Source of the DNA: Bacteroidales bacterium
GTDB lineage: Bacteria > Bacteroidota > Bacteroidia > Bacteroidales > UBA4417
Direction: 5' to 3'
Length of the DNA: 64,000 bases
Assembly: GCA_016707785.1 (NCBI GenBank)
Contig: JADJGZ010000015.1
Location: 62,001-126,000 of the forward strand
The notes beneath the pieces are model-generated. The model was not told where the DNA came from. It did not search any database and was given only the letters and a program-made list of their open reading frames with translations. Shown piece after piece: positions 63,354-64,000 of the stretch. Position 1 is the first letter of the stretch, and each line of letters opens with the position of its first letter. Position numbers and translations under genes: made by a program.

Positions 63354-63512
63354 ATGGCAAAGAATATAGTCCGTGGATATTACGATGAATCATATCCACC
63401 CTTACCTACGAAAAGTACACGATTCTGGAGGTCAAACCTGCTGTGGCAGCTATGGCGTTTTGTAATTCTAAACATCAAAATTGTCAGAATTATTGTTGGC
63501 GGCCATTCCTGA
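63354..63512 (+). CDS. 52-residue basic protein beside the SQR-like gene
   Basis: A short gene 24 bases after the SQR-like stop. The protein starts MAKNIVRGYYDESYPPLPTK, then has WRSNLLWQLWRFVILNIKIV, an amphipathic or membrane-associated helix, and ends GGHS. The order, spacing and regular protein-like composition argue for a real gene. It may help anchor or accompany the flavoprotein; no family is known to me. Confidence 0.6.
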   Translation: MAKNIVRGYYDESYPPLPTKSTRFWRSNLLWQLWRFVILNIKIVRIIVGGHS

Positions 63513-63546
63513 ATCCTTTCAGAATAGCCTCTTGCGATTTAAGATG

Positions 63547-63996
63547 TTATTCCAGATCAGTTTCTGAAATACCAAGGTCTCCTGCAATCCTGGGACGAGT
63601 AGGGAAAATAAATATCATAATAGCTAATATCAATGCTGTTAGGATAATCATCCTGATGTTTCCGGTGATCATATAACTAACTATGCAAAAGAATGCTGAG
63701 CCTTCCATCAGGGCGGCTCTTATAATCATGGCAGACCTGTATATTTCCATTTTCTCATGAATATGCTTATTGTTGGTCTCCAACAGCTTCTTCTTGAATA
63801 AAAATAATCCAATGGGAATAGTAAGCGTGGATAATACTGCAATGATTTGCATAGTATTTTGCTGCTGAGAATCATCTATGATGGCTCCCGATGTTTTTAC
63901 AACAAAAAAGGATGCAGCAATAAAGAATACAATTCCGGATATCAGGGCGATATAGAGAATCTGTAGTGTTTTGACAGAGGTCGGGATTTGTTCCAT
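63547..63996 (-). CDS. Four-helix membrane protein of unknown function
   Basis: 149 residues with four predicted membrane helices (about 12-33, 45-66, 88-108 and 112-130) and an acidic C-terminal end. The reading frame is complete, with the ATG only four bases from the window edge, so its upstream context is not visible. No family is recognised. It is convergent with the 52-residue gene. Confidence 0.7.
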   Translation of the reverse strand: MEQIPTSVKTLQILYIALISGIVFFIAASFFVVKTSGAIIDDSQQQNTMQIIAVLSTLTIPIGLFLFKKKLLETNNKHIHEKMEIYRSAMIIRAALMEGSAFFCIVSYMITGNIRMIILTALILAIMIFIFPTRPRIAGDLGISETDLE

Positions 63997-64000
63997 GGGT

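Overview
This window looks like a chromosomal segment of a Bacteroidota bacterium, most likely from Bacteroidales or a relative. The evidence is promoters of the TTTG-N19-TAnnTTTG type, few Shine-Dalgarno sites, exported proteins with type IX secretion (T9SS) C-terminal domains, a BACON domain, a ComEC without its metallo-beta-lactamase domain, a DPP4-type exopeptidase, and the gene order rpsU-xerC-raiA-tRNAs-tuf-tRNA-Trp-secE-nusG-rplKAJL-rpoBC. No rRNA operon, phage, insertion sequence or CRISPR array was seen.

Layout. 0-8 kb: a frameshifted TlpA-like thioredoxin gene, DPP4, tRNA-Val preceded by a mangled partial copy of itself, a CNNM/HlyC-type membrane protein flanked by two copies of a dispersed inverted repeat, and a NapH/CcoG-like polyferredoxin with three degenerate HMA-like repeats. 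8-18 kb: a secreted endonuclease/phosphatase-fold protein and a DUF192 protein (operon), comEC, an M1 aminopeptidase, a multidomain PHP-BACON-dockerin exported protein, and a tandem (double) adenylate kinase. 18-30 kb, mostly minus strand: a frameshifted TPR gene; an operon of DUF502, surE, a small membrane protein and lpxB; maf and a UbiA-family prenyltransferase; a T9SS cargo gene next to an octanucleotide repeat array; kdsC, a DUF2520 dehydrogenase and a CcmF/CcsA-type haem lyase. 30-47 kb: a GNAT-like protein followed by the translation/transcription core cluster listed above, ending with a DUF3467 gene and a bidirectional terminator. 47-52 kb, minus strand: a c-type cytochrome lipoprotein; metB-hom under a SAM-I riboswitch with a readable terminator/antiterminator; a GMC oxidoreductase; a NYN-domain protein. 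53-64 kb, mostly plus strand: gatE-gatD, an archaeal-type Glu-tRNA(Gln) amidotransferase; a tautomerase; two exported proteins, one collagen-like with a broken S74 domain; an AhpD-like protein; small proteins; an SQR-like flavoprotein with a 52-residue companion gene.

The most unusual item is the complete gatE-gatD pair, a tRNA-dependent glutamine pathway normally regarded as archaeal. Other points of interest are the polyferredoxin/HMA fusion, the double adenylate kinase, the tRNA-Val partial duplication carrying a palindrome, the octamer array, and the concentration of single-base homopolymer frameshifts in three non-essential genes while the long core genes are intact. Those frameshifts could be sequence error or real decay; the window alone cannot decide.
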